Shown here: piece after piece, positions 15,419 to 26,600 of the stretch
Position numbering within the stretch: position 1 is the stretch's first letter
Layout of the letters: each line of letters starts with the position of its first letter
Assembly: GCA_945860705.1 (NCBI GenBank)
Contig: CAMART010000002.1
Coordinates: forward strand, 62,001 to 126,000
DNA: 64,000 nt
Direction of reading: 5' to 3'
From: Chitinophaga pinensis
GTDB taxonomy: Bacteria > Bacteroidota > Bacteroidia > Chitinophagales > CAMDFR01
Translations under genes and position numbers: made by a program
Notes under the pieces: generated by a model
Database searches by the model: none
What the model was told of the DNA's origin: nothing
Seen by the model: only the letters and a program-made list of their open reading frames with translations

Positions 15419-17617
15419 ATGAAGAAGTTTTTAGCCACATTTTTAGCCTCGCTTTTCTTGCTAGTTGGTATGCAATCAAGCAGTTTTGCACAGTCAAATA
15501 TTTTTAAAATAGACGAATTAGATACTGATCCTATCAGTGTCTGTGTAGATTCTGCTTTTGCTACGATTCGTATCAAAAATATTTCATTGAGTACACAGTC
15601 AGGTATTACTTTTAGAGTCACACCGAGCAATCTAGGTCTAGAATATGCAGGTACATTCTCTGGTGGACCAGGCGCAGTTTCATTCAATGCGGGCTTGTCT
15701 AGTTTGCCTACTTACTGGACTTTTGACTTACCTACACTCAATAGTGGTGATACAGTACAGTTGCGTTTTTCTTACAAAACAAACTGTGCATTGATTCCTA
15801 CACTAGACAATAATATACTTCCTAAGTTTACATATAGAGCTACTAATGGTTCAGGCTTTGATCAGAAAGTAGGTGATGAAATAGACGTGCGTAAAGCAGC
15901 ACTAAATGCTCGTTCTCCAGAAGCTACTCTTAATGCTACTCGATTTAAAAATTATATTCGTAAGGTTGTAATATCTAATAACGGTTTTGGTTCGCTTACT
16001 TCTTTTCAGTGGAGCGATATTCGTGGTGGTGGTGGTATCAGAGTTACAGATATAAAAGTAAATGGCGTAAGTATTCCTTTTACAAATGTAGGTAGTACTA
16101 CTACTGTTTTAGCAGGTGCATCAGTTATTTCTCAGTTTGGCGATTTAGATGGTTTATTCGAATCTGGTGAAGTAGATACTTTCTATGAATACATCACTAT
16201 AGATTCTTGTACCAATGGATCTTCTAATGTAGAAATGTATTGGGGATGCCAAAGTGCACTTTGCGATACTACCAATCAGTTTTTCAATGTCACTTTTGGT
16301 ACTATCATACCAAATATCACTTCTTGGTCACAAAACAATGTGAATGGATACGAATATTGCTATGGTACAGGTGGACCAGAAAACAGCAAAAGAGTATTCT
16401 TTAGAAATACGGGTACTGCAGATGCACTCAACTTAAACTTCCGTGTTGAAACCAGATACCACGTACCCGAGTGGATAGATACAGCGAGCATTATGTTTCG
16501 TATCAATAGCAATGGTACACCCTTCCATGTATCGCCAGATAGCTTCTATACCCAAGGCAATCACCCAGGATGGACTCCATCATGGGTAACAATTAATGAT
16601 TACGGTATAGGCAATATGAGCAATAACTCTGTACATACAGTGATGATGAGCTATAGAGGTATACTCGGACCAAACGATACCCTCATCATGGACTATATGC
16701 AACTAAACGTATGTGGTGAAGTTATTGATGCTCTTACATCAGCTAAGTTGCCAGGCGCTATAGTTAAACTTTTTGAAGGTAATATATTAAAAAATGAAGT
16801 AGAAGCAGATAGCAAAGGCGGATTCTGTTTCGAAGTAGAACCATTCAAAAAATATAGAGTTGTTGCATCTAAACAAGATTATATCGCTAAAGATTTAATA
16901 GTAGATATAAAAACTGAAAAACAATTCATTCAACTGCCACTTAAAAAACAATATGGCATTCGTTTAGATGTATTTGTAATAGATGCTAAAACTAAGGCAC
17001 CTATTAATATGGCTGATGTAAAGTTAATATCATTGAAAACGAATCAAGAAGCTCCAAAAGTTACAAATAGCGCAGGTCATGTATTATATGATTTAGATTC
17101 TGAAACAGAATATAAAGTTATAGCAGAAAAAGACCTTCCAGCTGAAGAAGCAAAATATTTAGCTAACTCAACATTATTTAATACAAAAGGGGTTAAATCT
17201 CCAGCCGAATTAAATATAACAATTGAATTGAGAAAAGAATATTTAAATAAATTCGTAAAAATCGAAAACATTTATTATGATTTAGATAAATATTTCATTA
17301 GACCTGATGCTACAATTGAGCTAGATAAAATAGTTAAAATATTAAAAGATAATCCTACTATGGAAATAGAGTTAAGTTCTCATACAGACTGTAGGTCATC
17401 TTCTAAATATAATATGTGGCTATCAGCAAAAAGAGCTGAAGCAGCTGTAAATTACTTAATCAAACAAGGTGTTAATCCATATAGATTAATAGCTGCAGGT
17501 TATGGTGAAACTAGAGTCATAAATGGATGTAATTGTGAACCAGATAATAATTCTCCATGTTCTGAAGCTCAACATCAAGAAAATAGAAGAACTGAATTCA
17601 AAATATTTAGATTCTAA
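15419..17617 (+). CDS. Chimeric secreted protein: adhesin-like N-terminal half with PorE-like C-terminal half (OmpA domain)
   Basis: A 732-residue exported protein with signal peptide MKKFLATFLASLFLLVGMQS. Residues about 25-438 are a long beta-rich region of the kind that opens large surface adhesins (DUF11-like: SGITFRVTPSNLGLEYAG, LNSGDTVQLRFSY). From about residue 440 it changes to two carboxypeptidase-regulatory-like modules (CGEVIDALTSAKLPGAIVKL onward). It ends in an OmpA peptidoglycan-binding domain (IYYDLDKYFIRPDA, HTDCR, NRRTEFKI). The C-terminal half matches the last gene of the operon in layout, but the TPR and propeller of that protein are replaced. G+C is visibly higher in the first 1.3 kb than in the rest. 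It is first in a four-gene T9SS operon. Inference: a peptidoglycan-anchored surface scaffold made by fusion. Confidence 0.85.
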   Translation: MKKFLATFLASLFLLVGMQSSSFAQSNIFKIDELDTDPISVCVDSAFATIRIKNISLSTQSGITFRVTPSNLGLEYAGTFSGGPGAVSFNAGLSSLPTYWTFDLPTLNSGDTVQLRFSYKTNCALIPTLDNNILPKFTYRATNGSGFDQKVGDEIDVRKAALNARSPEATLNATRFKNYIRKVVISNNGFGSLTSFQWSDIRGGGGIRVTDIKVNGVSIPFTNVGSTTTVLAGASVISQFGDLDGLFESGEVDTFYEYITIDSCTNGSSNVEMYWGCQSALCDTTNQFFNVTFGTIIPNITSWSQNNVNGYEYCYGTGGPENSKRVFFRNTGTADALNLNFRVETRYHVPEWIDTASIMFRINSNGTPFHVSPDSFYTQGNHPGWTPSWVTINDYGIGNMSNNSVHTVMMSYRGILGPNDTLIMDYMQLNVCGEVIDALTSAKLPGAIVKLFEGNILKNEVEADSKGGFCFEVEPFKKYRVVASKQDYIAKDLIVDIKTEKQFIQLPLKKQYGIRLDVFVIDAKTKAPINMADVKLISLKTNQEAPKVTNSAGHVLYDLDSETEYKVIAEKDLPAEEAKYLANSTLFNTKGVKSPAELNITIELRKEYLNKFVKIENIYYDLDKYFIRPDATIELDKIVKILKDNPTMEIELSSHTDCRSSSKYNMWLSAKRAEAAVNYLIKQGVNPYRLIAAGYGETRVINGCNCEPDNNSPCSEAQHQENRRTEFKIFRF

Positions 17618-17649
17618 TAATAAATAAATAATATATATAATAATAAAAA

Positions 17650-20283
17650 ATGAAAAGACTCAGTAAACGAATTTTATTAAGCATTATACCAGGGCTACTT
17701 CTAATGCTTTTTTTCAGTAGCGATGTTTCAGCACAAATATGTCCATTTGCAAAAGCAGATTTAGATTCTACTAATAATACTACACCAATAACTATATGGA
17801 TTGGTAAAAACGATTCAGTTGGCCCTTCTTTACCTGCACCTTCATTAGTAATAACCTCTGGGCCAAGTAATGGTATAGTTACAATTATAAATGGAGATAG
17901 CATTATTTACACACCAAATTCTGGATTTGTAGGAAACGATTTCTTTTTCTATACAGTTTGTGATACACCAAGTGGCTGTGGATGCGCATCATCTCAAGTA
18001 GTTGTAAGAGTAAGAGCTACACCATGTCCTGATGCATTATCTTTAGATGACACTACTTCAACATTAAATGGATTTGCTTCACTTATTAGGTTTTTACAAA
18101 ACGACACAGCTGGTTCAGGTTTCAGTTATAGTAGTACTTCTATTTTATCAGGCCCCTCAAATGGCTCATTCACATTAGCAGGATTAGATTCGTTAATTTA
18201 TACTCCAGATAGTGGATTTACAGGTATTGACACACTACAATATAGTGCATGTAATAGTTGTGGAAATTGTGATACAGCTTTTATTTATGTAACTGCTACA
18301 GCTGCATGTAATAGACCAACTGCACTAGATGATAGTGTATCAAATGTTGCAGGTACAAATACAATGATAGATATTATAAGTAATGATATCTCAGATAGCG
18401 CTATATCTTCTATCACTATATTAAATTCTCCATTACATGGTACAGCTACTCTTTCAGGTGTAGATATAAGTTATTCTTCAGATTCTTCATATGTAGGAGA
18501 TGATATGCTTACTTATATTATTTGTTCTTCTTGTGGATGTGATACTGCTACAGTTTATATCAATGTATCAGAAAGATGTATTTCTCCTATGGCTATGGAT
18601 GATATTGGAGCAACAGGATATTCACCAGCATGTAGTCAACTTTTTAATGTCACACTTAATGATATGGGTAATTATCTTAATAATTCTATAGTATCAGGAC
18701 CAAATCACGGAACAGCATCTATATCAGGTACAGGAATAATTTATTCTTCAGATAGCACTTTATTAGGCGGATTTGATACAATAGTGTATGCAATAACAAA
18801 TATTTGTGGTACAGATACAGCTTCTTTATTTATTTTTGTTAACCCTACATTCCCATGTAATGGTATTCATCCTCAAATAATTGACGATACATTGAGAATA
18901 TGTAGAAATGATGATTCAATAATTATCAACGCAAGAGGTAATGATTTTGATCCTGATGGTGACTATGTATCAATAAGAACATTAACTGCACCACCTTTTA
19001 GCGGAACTGCATATATTCTTAATGATAGTCAAATTGTTTACAAGCCAAATACAGGCTTCTTTGGAACAGACGTGTTTTACTATGAAGGATGTGATGATGG
19101 ACTACCAAATCTATGTAACATAGCTAGAATTTTTATCTTTATAGATGAGTGTAGAAATACTCCAGTGATTATTGATTCAAGTGGCAATCCTATAGATACA
19201 ATTATTGTAAACTTAATAGAAGATCATGATAGTTTATTATGTGTGCCTTTATATGATTTAGATGGTGACAATGTTTCTACTTCTATTATTGGTGTTTGGG
19301 AAAATGGAACATTTACAAATATAACTGATACTTGTATTTGGATACAACCAAACCTAAATCAAACAGGAAGTGACACAGTAATATTAATAGCATGTGATGA
19401 TAGAGATAATCTATGTGATACGGTTTATTTAATTATAAATGTTACACCAGTAAATGATCCACCAGTTGGTAATGTAGACATTATTACTACTACTGGAGGA
19501 CCTGTAACGGTTAATCCATTAGGTAATGATACAGATCCAGATATGGGAGATAGTTTGTTGGTTACTTTCATCTTAAATCTTAATCCAAATTCAGGTACTG
19601 CAGTTTTAAATCCAGATGGAACAATAACATTTACACCAGATTCATTATTTGCAGGTATTGATACCATAGCATACATAGTGTGTGATGGCAATGGTGGATG
19701 TGATACTACTGCTGTTTTAGTTTTTGTAGCTCCTAGAGCAAATGATGACTATGCTACTACTGCAGTAAATACTCCAATAAATATTACACTAATGTCTAAT
19801 GATATTATATCAGGAAATACTGTGGCTTCTTTATGTAGTAATCCATCAAACGGTACTGTTACTATTGTAAATGGCGTAGCTACATATACACCAAATACAG
19901 GATACTCAGGAAATGATCAGTTCTGCTATGTAATATGTGATACAGCTACTGGACTTTGCGATACAGCTATAGCATATATTGTAATACAAAATAATGTATT
20001 GTTTATACCACAAGGGTTTTCTCCAAATGGTGATGGTATAAATGATTTCTGGAATATTCAAGGTATTGAAAATTATCCTAATGCAGAAGTAGTAGTATTC
20101 AATAGATGGGGAGATGAAGTATGGGCTAGTGGTGTGAATGGATATAAAAATAATTCTACAGATGGGTTTATAGGCGATAATAAACAAAACAATATTTTGC
20201 CAGACGCAACATACTACTATGTAGTTAAATTTAATTCAAATGATATTAAAAATCAAGCAGGATTTTTACAAATACATAGATAG
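17650..20283 (+). CDS. T9SS-exported multi-domain adhesin with type B (gliding-motility-associated) C-terminal domain
   Basis: An 877-residue secreted protein with signal peptide MKRLSKRILLSIIPGLLLML. About eight tandem Ig/cadherin-like modules of 85-100 residues follow, each with the pattern NDxxxD...G.....G...YTP..G..G.D.F.Y..CD, often with paired Cys (CxxCGxCD). Acidic turns such as DPDGD suggest calcium binding. The C-terminal ~90 residues (FIPQGFSPNGDGINDFWNI, then VVVFNRWGDEVW) are the type B sorting domain found on SprB-like adhesins. Family knowledge: type B substrates need a partner of the PorP/SprF family for export or attachment, and one is encoded 42 bases downstream. It is second in the operon, 32 bases after the chimeric OmpA gene. 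Confidence 0.93.
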   Translation: MKRLSKRILLSIIPGLLLMLFFSSDVSAQICPFAKADLDSTNNTTPITIWIGKNDSVGPSLPAPSLVITSGPSNGIVTIINGDSIIYTPNSGFVGNDFFFYTVCDTPSGCGCASSQVVVRVRATPCPDALSLDDTTSTLNGFASLIRFLQNDTAGSGFSYSSTSILSGPSNGSFTLAGLDSLIYTPDSGFTGIDTLQYSACNSCGNCDTAFIYVTATAACNRPTALDDSVSNVAGTNTMIDIISNDISDSAISSITILNSPLHGTATLSGVDISYSSDSSYVGDDMLTYIICSSCGCDTATVYINVSERCISPMAMDDIGATGYSPACSQLFNVTLNDMGNYLNNSIVSGPNHGTASISGTGIIYSSDSTLLGGFDTIVYAITNICGTDTASLFIFVNPTFPCNGIHPQIIDDTLRICRNDDSIIINARGNDFDPDGDYVSIRTLTAPPFSGTAYILNDSQIVYKPNTGFFGTDVFYYEGCDDGLPNLCNIARIFIFIDECRNTPVIIDSSGNPIDTIIVNLIEDHDSLLCVPLYDLDGDNVSTSIIGVWENGTFTNITDTCIWIQPNLNQTGSDTVILIACDDRDNLCDTVYLIINVTPVNDPPVGNVDIITTTGGPVTVNPLGNDTDPDMGDSLLVTFILNLNPNSGTAVLNPDGTITFTPDSLFAGIDTIAYIVCDGNGGCDTTAVLVFVAPRANDDYATTAVNTPINITLMSNDIISGNTVASLCSNPSNGTVTIVNGVATYTPNTGYSGNDQFCYVICDTATGLCDTAIAYIVIQNNVLFIPQGFSPNGDGINDFWNIQGIENYPNAEVVVFNRWGDEVWASGVNGYKNNSTDGFIGDNKQNNILPDATYYYVVKFNSNDIKNQAGFLQIHR

Positions 20284-20325
20284 TACTCAATAAATAACAA
20301 AAACTAATAATAGAATATATATATA

Positions 20326-21279
20326 ATGAAAAAAATATTTTTAATAGTAGCTACTGTAGTTAGTTCATTTATACTAAATGCACAACAAGATGCACACTAC
20401 AGTTTTTATATGTTTAATGGACTTTATTTAAATCCAGCATATGCAGGAAGCCATGATGTAGTAAATGTAATGGCAATAGGTAGAAAGCAATGGACCAATA
20501 TAGCAGGTGCACCAACATCAGCATCCGTGAGTATACATTCACCTTTAGCAAAATCAAATAGTGCTATGGGTTTAATTTATACTTTTGATAAGCTAGGGTC
20601 AGTTCAATCCAATGGCTTTCAATTATCATATGCTTACAGATTACCTTTAGGTAAAAAGAAAAACACAAAGTTATCTTTTGGGTTGCAAGCAGGAGTTACT
20701 AACTATCAGAATAGATTAGCTGATGTAGGAACAAATCCAGGTGGTGTAACTGGAATAGATCCTACTTTTGCAAATAATAAAAACTTATGGTTGCCAAATG
20801 TAGGAGCAGGTTTATATCTATATAGCAAAAGATATTATGTAGGATTTTCAGTACCACATTTATTAAACATGAGTTTAAATAAAAAAGTAAATTATGCTGG
20901 AGATAAAACTGATTATGCTAGATTATATAGACATTACTTACTTACTGCAGGTTATGTATTTAATTTAGGTAAAAAAGTAAAATTCAGACCATCTTTCTTG
21001 ATGAAATATGTTAAGAATACACCATTAGATTTTGATATTACAGCTGCGTTTTTATTTATTGATAGAATTTGGTTAGGCGCATCTCATAGAGTAGGCGATT
21101 CATATGATTTCTTTGGAGATTTTTATGTAACACCACAATTTCATATTGGATATGCATATGATCTTACAGTTTCTGGTTTGACAAAATATGCAGGAGGATC
21201 TCATGAAGTTATGCTTGGGTATGATTTTGCATATGATAAATCTAGAATCGTAAACCCTAGATATGTAAAATATTTCTAA
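20326..21279 (+). CDS. Type IX secretion system outer-membrane protein, PorP/SprF family
   Basis: A 317-residue outer-membrane beta-barrel with signal peptide MKKIFLIVATVVSSFILNAQ. The family signature appears right after it: QDAHYSFYMFNGLYLNPAYA, followed by amphipathic strands (MGLIYTFDKLGSVQSNGFQL, YYVGFSVPHLL, HIGYAYDLTVSGLTKYAGGSHE). In Flavobacterium, SprF is needed to deliver the type B adhesin SprB; different PorP/SprF proteins serve different partners. The neighbouring type B adhesin is the natural partner here. It is third in the operon. Whether it is the organism's core PorP or a substrate-specific paralogue cannot be decided from this window; no other T9SS core gene is nearby, which favours the second. 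Confidence 0.94.
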   Translation: MKKIFLIVATVVSSFILNAQQDAHYSFYMFNGLYLNPAYAGSHDVVNVMAIGRKQWTNIAGAPTSASVSIHSPLAKSNSAMGLIYTFDKLGSVQSNGFQLSYAYRLPLGKKKNTKLSFGLQAGVTNYQNRLADVGTNPGGVTGIDPTFANNKNLWLPNVGAGLYLYSKRYYVGFSVPHLLNMSLNKKVNYAGDKTDYARLYRHYLLTAGYVFNLGKKVKFRPSFLMKYVKNTPLDFDITAAFLFIDRIWLGASHRVGDSYDFFGDFYVTPQFHIGYAYDLTVSGLTKYAGGSHEVMLGYDFAYDKSRIVNPRYVKYF

Positions 21280-21330
21280 TAGACCTTTATAAAAATTATC
21301 AATAACAAAGAAGAAAATTCCAAAATTCAA

Positions 21331-23520
21331 ATGAAATATAAATTAAATATATTAGTTGCACTATTAGTTATCACTTGCTCATTTGCAAGCGCACAAAAAT
21401 GTGCAATGAAATCAGCAAACAATGCTTTCTCAAAATTCAATTTTCAAAGAGCAATTGATATCTATACTAGAGTAGTAACAAAAGACCCATCAAATACTGC
21501 GGCTATTGAGAAATTAGCAGATGCATATAGACTAGTAAATAATACTATCGAAGCAGAAAAATGGTACGGAGTATTAGCTGCACAACCCAATGCTAAAACT
21601 TCAAACATTTTTCAATATGCTCAATTTTTAAAAGCTAACGGAAAATATGATGATGCTGCAAAATATTATAATACTTATGCAGGAATTATGCCTAGTGATA
21701 TGAGAGGTGCAGATAACAAAGCTATTGGATCTACTTCAAAATCTTTATTAGAGCCAAACAAAGCATATACAGTAAGCCCTATAAATATAAATACTAAATA
21801 TTGGGACTACAGTCCTGTATACTTTAAAGACGGAATTGTATTTGTTTCTAACAGAGGGCTTGATGGTTCTGTAAAAAGAAAAGATTTATGGACAGATAGT
21901 AGATTTCATGATTTGTATTTTGCAAAAAAGACATCAAATACCACATTTGAAAACCCAGTAAGATTGAAAGGTAGCCAACCAAATAGAAAATATCATGATG
22001 GTTCTGCAACTTTTACAAGTGATTTTAAAGAAAGTTATTTTACTAGAAATAACTACATGACTTCTAAAGCAACAAAAAGTACAGATAATATTATCAAACT
22101 TATTATAATGAAAGCAGTATATAATGAAAGTGATAATAAGTGGGTTGAGTTAAGTCCATTGATGTTTAATAATAAAGAATATAGTGTAGCTCATCCAAGT
22201 CTCAGTAAAGATGGTCAACGTTTATATTTTATTTCAGATATGCCAGGTGGTGAAGGAGAAACAGATATATACATGTCTACAAAACAAGGTATCACATGGG
22301 GAGCTCCAATAAATTTAGGTAAAAATATAAATACGCCAGGCAAAGAAATGTTTCCATATATACACGAAGATGGTACATTATTCTTTTCTTCAGATGGAAG
22401 AATAGGATTAGGCGGACTAGAGATATATATGGCAACACCAAAAGGCACTTCTTTTGATGCTCCAGTTAATATAGGTTCACCTGTGAACAGTAATAAAGAC
22501 GATTTTGGTTATGTAATGGCTACAGATGGTAAATCTGGTTATTTTACATCTAATAGAGATGGGGGTAGTGGAGAAGATGATATTTATTCATTTGAAAGAC
22601 AACCAATGCAGTGTATAGAAGGATTTGTATATAACGCAAAAACTAATGAAAGAATAGAAGGTGCAAAAGTAGAAATAATCAATATTCCTGATATGACAAC
22701 TCCAATTAATGGAGATTTTAATGCTTGTCCAATAAAAGGAGGTATGAAATACATGGTGACTGCATCAAAAGCAGGATTTAGAAAAAATACTTTAGAGGTA
22801 ACAGCTCCTATGATGGGCAATGCAATGGTAGAAATCCCATTGAAAAAAATTGAAAATATAGACTTGGTAGTTACAGTTAATGAAAAAGATAAAGGCAAAA
22901 TGAAAGGTGCTACTATCACATTAATAGATAAAAAAACAGGTAGAAGATTCCCATGTACAACTGGTGTAGAAGGTACATGTACTTTTGGACTTCAACCAAA
23001 TGCAAACTATGATATAGAAGTAACAGCACCTACACCTAAAGAAGGTTGTGCATATGGTACAGAAACAAGAGCAGTTACAACAATAGGAAAAACAGCTCCT
23101 TCTACGATATATGAAGATTTTACTCTAGTTTCTTTATGTGAAGGAGATATTATAGAAATACCAGATATTTATTATGATTTAGATAAATATTATATCAGAC
23201 CTGATGCTGCAAAACAACTAGACACATACGTATTGCCAGCAATGAATAAATATCCAAATATGATTATAGAATTAGGCAGTCATACAGACTGTAGAGCAAC
23301 TATGGCTTACAATGCTAAATTATCTCAAAATAGAGCGTCTGCTGCAGTACAATATTTAGTATCAAAAGGAATATCACCATCTAGAATGACCGCTAAAGGA
23401 TATGGTGAGTCTATGTTGAAATTGCCTTGTCCATGTGAAGGCAGTATTAAATCTAATTGTACTGAAGAACAACATCAACAAAATAGAAGAACAGAATTTA
23501 AAATTGTAAGATTAAGATAA
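21331..23520 (+). CDS. PorE-like T9SS-associated protein: TPR, beta-propeller, carboxypeptidase-regulatory-like and OmpA domains
   Basis: A 729-residue exported protein. The signal peptide is followed by TPR repeats (about 20-120, FNFQRAIDIYTRVVTKDPSN), a WD40-like PD40 propeller (about 150-430, with DGQRLYFISDMPGGEGETDI-type blades), two carboxypeptidase-regulatory-like modules (about 435-630) and an OmpA domain (IYYDLDKYYIRPDAAKQLD, HTDCRATMAYNAKLSQNRA, NRRTEFKI). This is the domain order of PorE from Porphyromonas, which binds peptidoglycan and links the outer-membrane T9SS complex to the wall. It is last in the operon, 51 bases after the PorP/SprF gene and before a strong terminator. The OmpA domain carries extra Cys residues shared with the chimeric protein upstream. 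Confidence 0.93.
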   Translation: MKYKLNILVALLVITCSFASAQKCAMKSANNAFSKFNFQRAIDIYTRVVTKDPSNTAAIEKLADAYRLVNNTIEAEKWYGVLAAQPNAKTSNIFQYAQFLKANGKYDDAAKYYNTYAGIMPSDMRGADNKAIGSTSKSLLEPNKAYTVSPININTKYWDYSPVYFKDGIVFVSNRGLDGSVKRKDLWTDSRFHDLYFAKKTSNTTFENPVRLKGSQPNRKYHDGSATFTSDFKESYFTRNNYMTSKATKSTDNIIKLIIMKAVYNESDNKWVELSPLMFNNKEYSVAHPSLSKDGQRLYFISDMPGGEGETDIYMSTKQGITWGAPINLGKNINTPGKEMFPYIHEDGTLFFSSDGRIGLGGLEIYMATPKGTSFDAPVNIGSPVNSNKDDFGYVMATDGKSGYFTSNRDGGSGEDDIYSFERQPMQCIEGFVYNAKTNERIEGAKVEIINIPDMTTPINGDFNACPIKGGMKYMVTASKAGFRKNTLEVTAPMMGNAMVEIPLKKIENIDLVVTVNEKDKGKMKGATITLIDKKTGRRFPCTTGVEGTCTFGLQPNANYDIEVTAPTPKEGCAYGTETRAVTTIGKTAPSTIYEDFTLVSLCEGDIIEIPDIYYDLDKYYIRPDAAKQLDTYVLPAMNKYPNMIIELGSHTDCRATMAYNAKLSQNRASAAVQYLVSKGISPSRMTAKGYGESMLKLPCPCEGSIKSNCTEEQHQQNRRTEFKIVRLR

Positions 23521-23544
23521 GATTATAATTAAAAATAATATTAT

Positions 23545-23578
23545 AAAAAGCTGTCAAGAAATTTCTTGACAGCTTTTT
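23545..23578. terminator. Strong palindromic terminator closing the T9SS operon
   Basis: A perfect 34-base palindrome, AAAAAGCTGTCAAGAAA joined to its complement, ends in TTTTTG then TTTTT. It lies 24 bases after the PorE-like stop codon and separates the operon from the next surface-protein gene. Confidence 0.92.
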
Positions 23579-23635
23579 GTTTTTATAAACTTGTTTATTA
23601 ATTTATATTATTTTAATTTTAAGGTACAGAAAATT

Positions 23636-26600
23636 ATGAAAAAAAATATACTATTTACATTTTTATTTATTGTTTCGATTTTAAGCTTAAAGGCTTTAAA
23701 TTTCACCTACTCTCCTGCAAATAACATTACATTATCTACAACAAATATTTCTTTCAATTGGAATGAAATAATAGGAGCAAGAAGGTATAAGTTAAATATT
23801 TCTACAAGTGTATCAATGTCTCCATTGATTGTTTCAGATTCTGGTATAAATGTTTTAACACGGAACATAACCTTATTGCCAAATACCTATTATTGGCAAG
23901 TATTTGCAGATACAGGATTAGGATATAATTTTGCATCTACGATTTATAAATTAAGTATTGTAAATCCAGCATTGTTTGATAGTTTGGCATTTTGGGTAAA
24001 AGCAGATGATATAGTAGGTCCAAATGGGACTATAGTTACAAATTGGAATGACAATAGTTTAAATGGATATATAGCTACACAAGGAACAGCATCAAGAAGA
24101 CCAACATTATTAAATAATATACTAAACAAAAAACCAACACTAGTATTTGATGGTACAGATTTTTTTAATTGTGGTAATGTAGATTTACATATAAATAGAG
24201 AGTATACTGCATTTGTTCTCTCAAAAACAGCTACTACAAGTGGTACACGTCCATTAATATCAAAAGGATCAACTACAAACGAAGGCAATGTTTTTCTATA
24301 CGTATCCAGTACAAATAAAATTGTACAAAATATAGATTTAGAAACAGTAGTAGGAACTACAACTATATCCAATAATAAATACTATTTATACAGCACTGTT
24401 ACAAATGCAGATTCATCAAATTTATATATCAATAAAAATGTAGAGTTTAAGTATGTACCCACAGTAGATTTGATGGGAACAAATACCTTGTCATTTTTAG
24501 TAGGTTCATCATTGGGTACAAGTTTTTGGTTAGGAAACATATCTGAAGTATTGATATACAAAAAGAGACTCAGTAATATAGATAGAAGTAATATAGATAA
24601 TTACTTATTAGATAAATATGCACCACCAATAAATTTAGGTAAAGACACCACTACGTGTGCAGGGAATCAGATAGTATTAAGTGCAAAAAATGATGGGTCG
24701 TATATATCTTATTTATGGAATACGGGCTCTACAGATTCTGCAATAAGAGTAACAAGTACAGGAATATATTCTGTGAGAGTAATAGATATATTTGATAGAA
24801 TTTCATATGATACAGTAATTGTAAAATTTGATAATAGTTCAGTATCTAATCTTATTATGAGAGACACTGCAGTTTGTATTGGTACTCCATTATTATTATC
24901 TGCTGGTCCTTCTCACTTAAGGTATCTTTGGTCAAATGCGGATACTTCAAATATTTCTTCATTAAACAGTGCTGGAACCTACTGGGTAAGACTTACAGAT
25001 TGTCAAAATAATATACTGTCTGACACTTTTGATTTAATAGAAGTAGACCTATCATTTAATTTAGGAAATGATACTTCTATATGTCAAGGTAAAAATATAA
25101 TATTAAATCCAAATCCTACTCGTACTGTATCATTTTTATGGAATACGGGTGCTACAACTTCTTCAATAGACGTAATTAACCAAGATAATTATTGGTGTAG
25201 ACTTACTGATAATTCTGTTGGTTGTGTTTCATTTGATACATTAGTTTTAATAGTAGATAGTTTTAGTGTAATTGCAAAATTAAGTGATGATACAATTTTA
25301 TGTAATGGAAATGGCATTACTCTAAATCAAGGTTTTGAATTAGTTCGTGATATACTTTGGAATAATTCAGATACAACAATTATTACAAGTGTTACTTCAA
25401 CTGGAGATTATAGTTTTATAGCTTTTGATTCACTTGGATGTGAAGCCCGAGACACTATAAATGTTAGGATAAAAGGCAATGCGCCTTTTGTAGATTTTAT
25501 AGTTTCAAATATTTGTGAAGGCGATACCCTAAAACCAATCAATTTATCTACTACACTTCCTCCTGATAATATTAGTAATTATTCATGGAGTTTTGGTGAT
25601 GGCAATATTGATTCAGTAGGTTCTCCTGTCCACTACTATGATTCTACAGGTATATATACTATTCAGTTGTTTGCGCTGTCCGATTCTGGTTGTAGCAATT
25701 CTATGAGTCACATTATCTCATATTCAGAAAATCCTATTGCACGAGTTGCTTCTATTATTGCATGTGCAAACTCAAATATCACTTTAACAGATGCAAGCAT
25801 TGTTCCTACAGGTTATACTATTGCTTCATGGAGTTGGAATGTAAATGGAACTACAGCTACTACTTCTTCTATCAATTATAATTTCCCAACACAAGGAAAA
25901 TACCCAATCAACCTTACAGTGATTACTTCTGGAGGATGTACAGATACATATAATGATAGCTTTGAAGTGTTCCCTGCTATCAATTTAGATTTTAGTGCTA
26001 CAGGAAATTGTATTGGAGATACTACCAAATTTAATGATATCACTGGATCGTTTTCTATCATACAAAGAGAATGGATTTTTGCATCTGGATTAGGTTATGC
26101 ATTTAATACACCTAACCCTACTTTTAAATTTACAGCACCAGGCAATTATTTAGTATCATATAAAGCAAAAAACGCTATAGGATGTACAGATAGTATTGCA
26201 AAAAATATAACCATATATAGTCTACCAAATGCATTATTTACAGACAGTATAGCTTGTTTGAACAGCATAAAAACATTTACAGATAGAAGTATTTCTATCG
26301 ATGATACTATAAACTATTGGCATTGGAATATAGATGGCGCAAATTATTTTACTCCTATAGTCAATCATATTGCAAATAGTACGAGTACATTTCCAGCTAG
26401 TCTTGAAGTAAGTACTATACATGGATGTAAAGATTCTTACAATCGTAATATTACGATAAGCAATCCACCTATTGCAGATTTTACTTATACACCAAATTAT
26501 GGAGTTGCTCCATTATTAGTATCGTTTACTAATACAAGTATTGGTGCAGTATCATACCAGTGGTATTTCAATGATAGTAGTTTTGCTAATTCTAATTTAG

